From: Megalobrama amblycephala
Taxonomy: Eukaryota > Chordata > Actinopteri > Cypriniformes > Xenocyprididae
NCBI RefSeq assembly: GCF_018812025.1
Contig: NC_063061.1
Location: forward strand, 38,209,366-38,273,365
Reading direction: 5' to 3'
DNA: 64,000 nt
In this document: positions 63,500 to 64,000 of the stretch, one piece after another
How the letters are laid out: each line of letters starts with the position of its first letter
Numbering within the stretch: position 1 is the stretch's first letter
The notes under the pieces: generated by a model
What the model saw: only the letters and a program-made list of their open reading frames with translations
Told to the model about the DNA's origin: nothing
The model's database searches: none
Position numbers and translations under genes: made by a program

Positions 63500-64000
63500 C
63501 TGAGAAACACATCACTCTGTTTGAACACACACTGTTCTGAAGAAACATTCCCACACGGGTTGTGCAACCGTTATATTCCTGAGGGAAAGTACACGAGACG
63601 CCCATCTAATGGCAGTTGTGTCCATATTACAACAGAACATGAAATACACAAGCACAGTTTCACCCAGATGGAAAAACCACCAAAAATGCATCTCTCAAAT
63701 AAATCATTAAATCAGTTCTTCCATAATTCTGAGTATGTAAATAGATATTAATCCAATGTTTGGAGATTCAACTACCTTGACACCATAAGCCTCATCTGTG
63801 AATGTAAATATGATCATTTCACATTTCACATTCATATATTGGCAGTTTCGGCCTAAACTTCAGTCTTCTGTTGTGTAAGGGGCTCTGGGTAATTTTACAC
63901 CAAAAAAGCATGCATGAATGCATAGTTTGAAAATCCACAAGAAATAGTGAGCAATTATTATTATATTTAATGCAAAGTTATTAAAATTGAGGAATTTTCT

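Overview
The window looks like nuclear DNA of a ray-finned fish, most likely a cyprinid. The evidence is spliced vertebrate genes with GT-AG introns, very dense (TA)n, (GT)n and (AAT)n microsatellites, and many copies of non-autonomous DNA transposons of the kind common in zebrafish and carp genomes. Nothing bacterial, viral or CRISPR-like was seen, and no rRNA or tRNA gene was recognised. No wholly new biological system was found; the unusual content lies mainly in the repeats and in one unassigned gene candidate. Two protein-coding genes are well supported and lie tail to tail. (1) rab27b, + strand, five coding exons between 29531 and 42523, gives a complete 217-residue Rab GTPase with every G-box and a C-terminal Cys-Ala-Cys prenylation motif. 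Non-coding first exon(s) must lie upstream. (2) A cingulin-family coiled-coil gene (cgnl1-like), - strand, has sixteen exons between 63499 and 50785 encoding 842 residues. The N-terminus lies beyond the right edge of the window. Its C-terminal rod aligns in recall with the cingulin/paracingulin myosin-like tail, but it ends in a different acidic tail. A third, weak candidate is a pair of possible exons on the - strand at 13700-14097 with no recognised family. Layout: 1-29511 is intergenic or rab27b 5' non-coding DNA. It holds an inverted single-unit transposon copy (328-720), a degenerate tandem array (1330-3060), a LINE reverse-transcriptase fossil (3819-4590), a TTAA-flanked MITE (8508-9463), a 70-bp minisatellite of about 38 units (9489-12135), several MITEs, a nested transposon stack (24230-26790) and AT-rich palindromes (27053-29215). 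29512-42523 is rab27b; its large introns hold an eight-copy repeat of about 170 bp, hAT-type elements with perfect 8-bp target duplications, two large palindromic elements, a palindromic AT repeat, and a transposon whose internal 77-82 bp unit has expanded to about 29 copies, nearly all carrying an AP-1-like heptamer. 42524-50025 is the intergenic gap, with a giant palindromic hAT-like element and a tandemly duplicated block of elements. 50025-64000 is the cingulin-like gene, where CA/TG repeats abut many splice sites. The two genes are not an operon and need not act together. Known family biology places Rab27b in secretory-granule and exosome docking and cingulins at tight junctions. Their adjacency is of evolutionary interest because human RAB27A and CGNL1 are both at 15q21.
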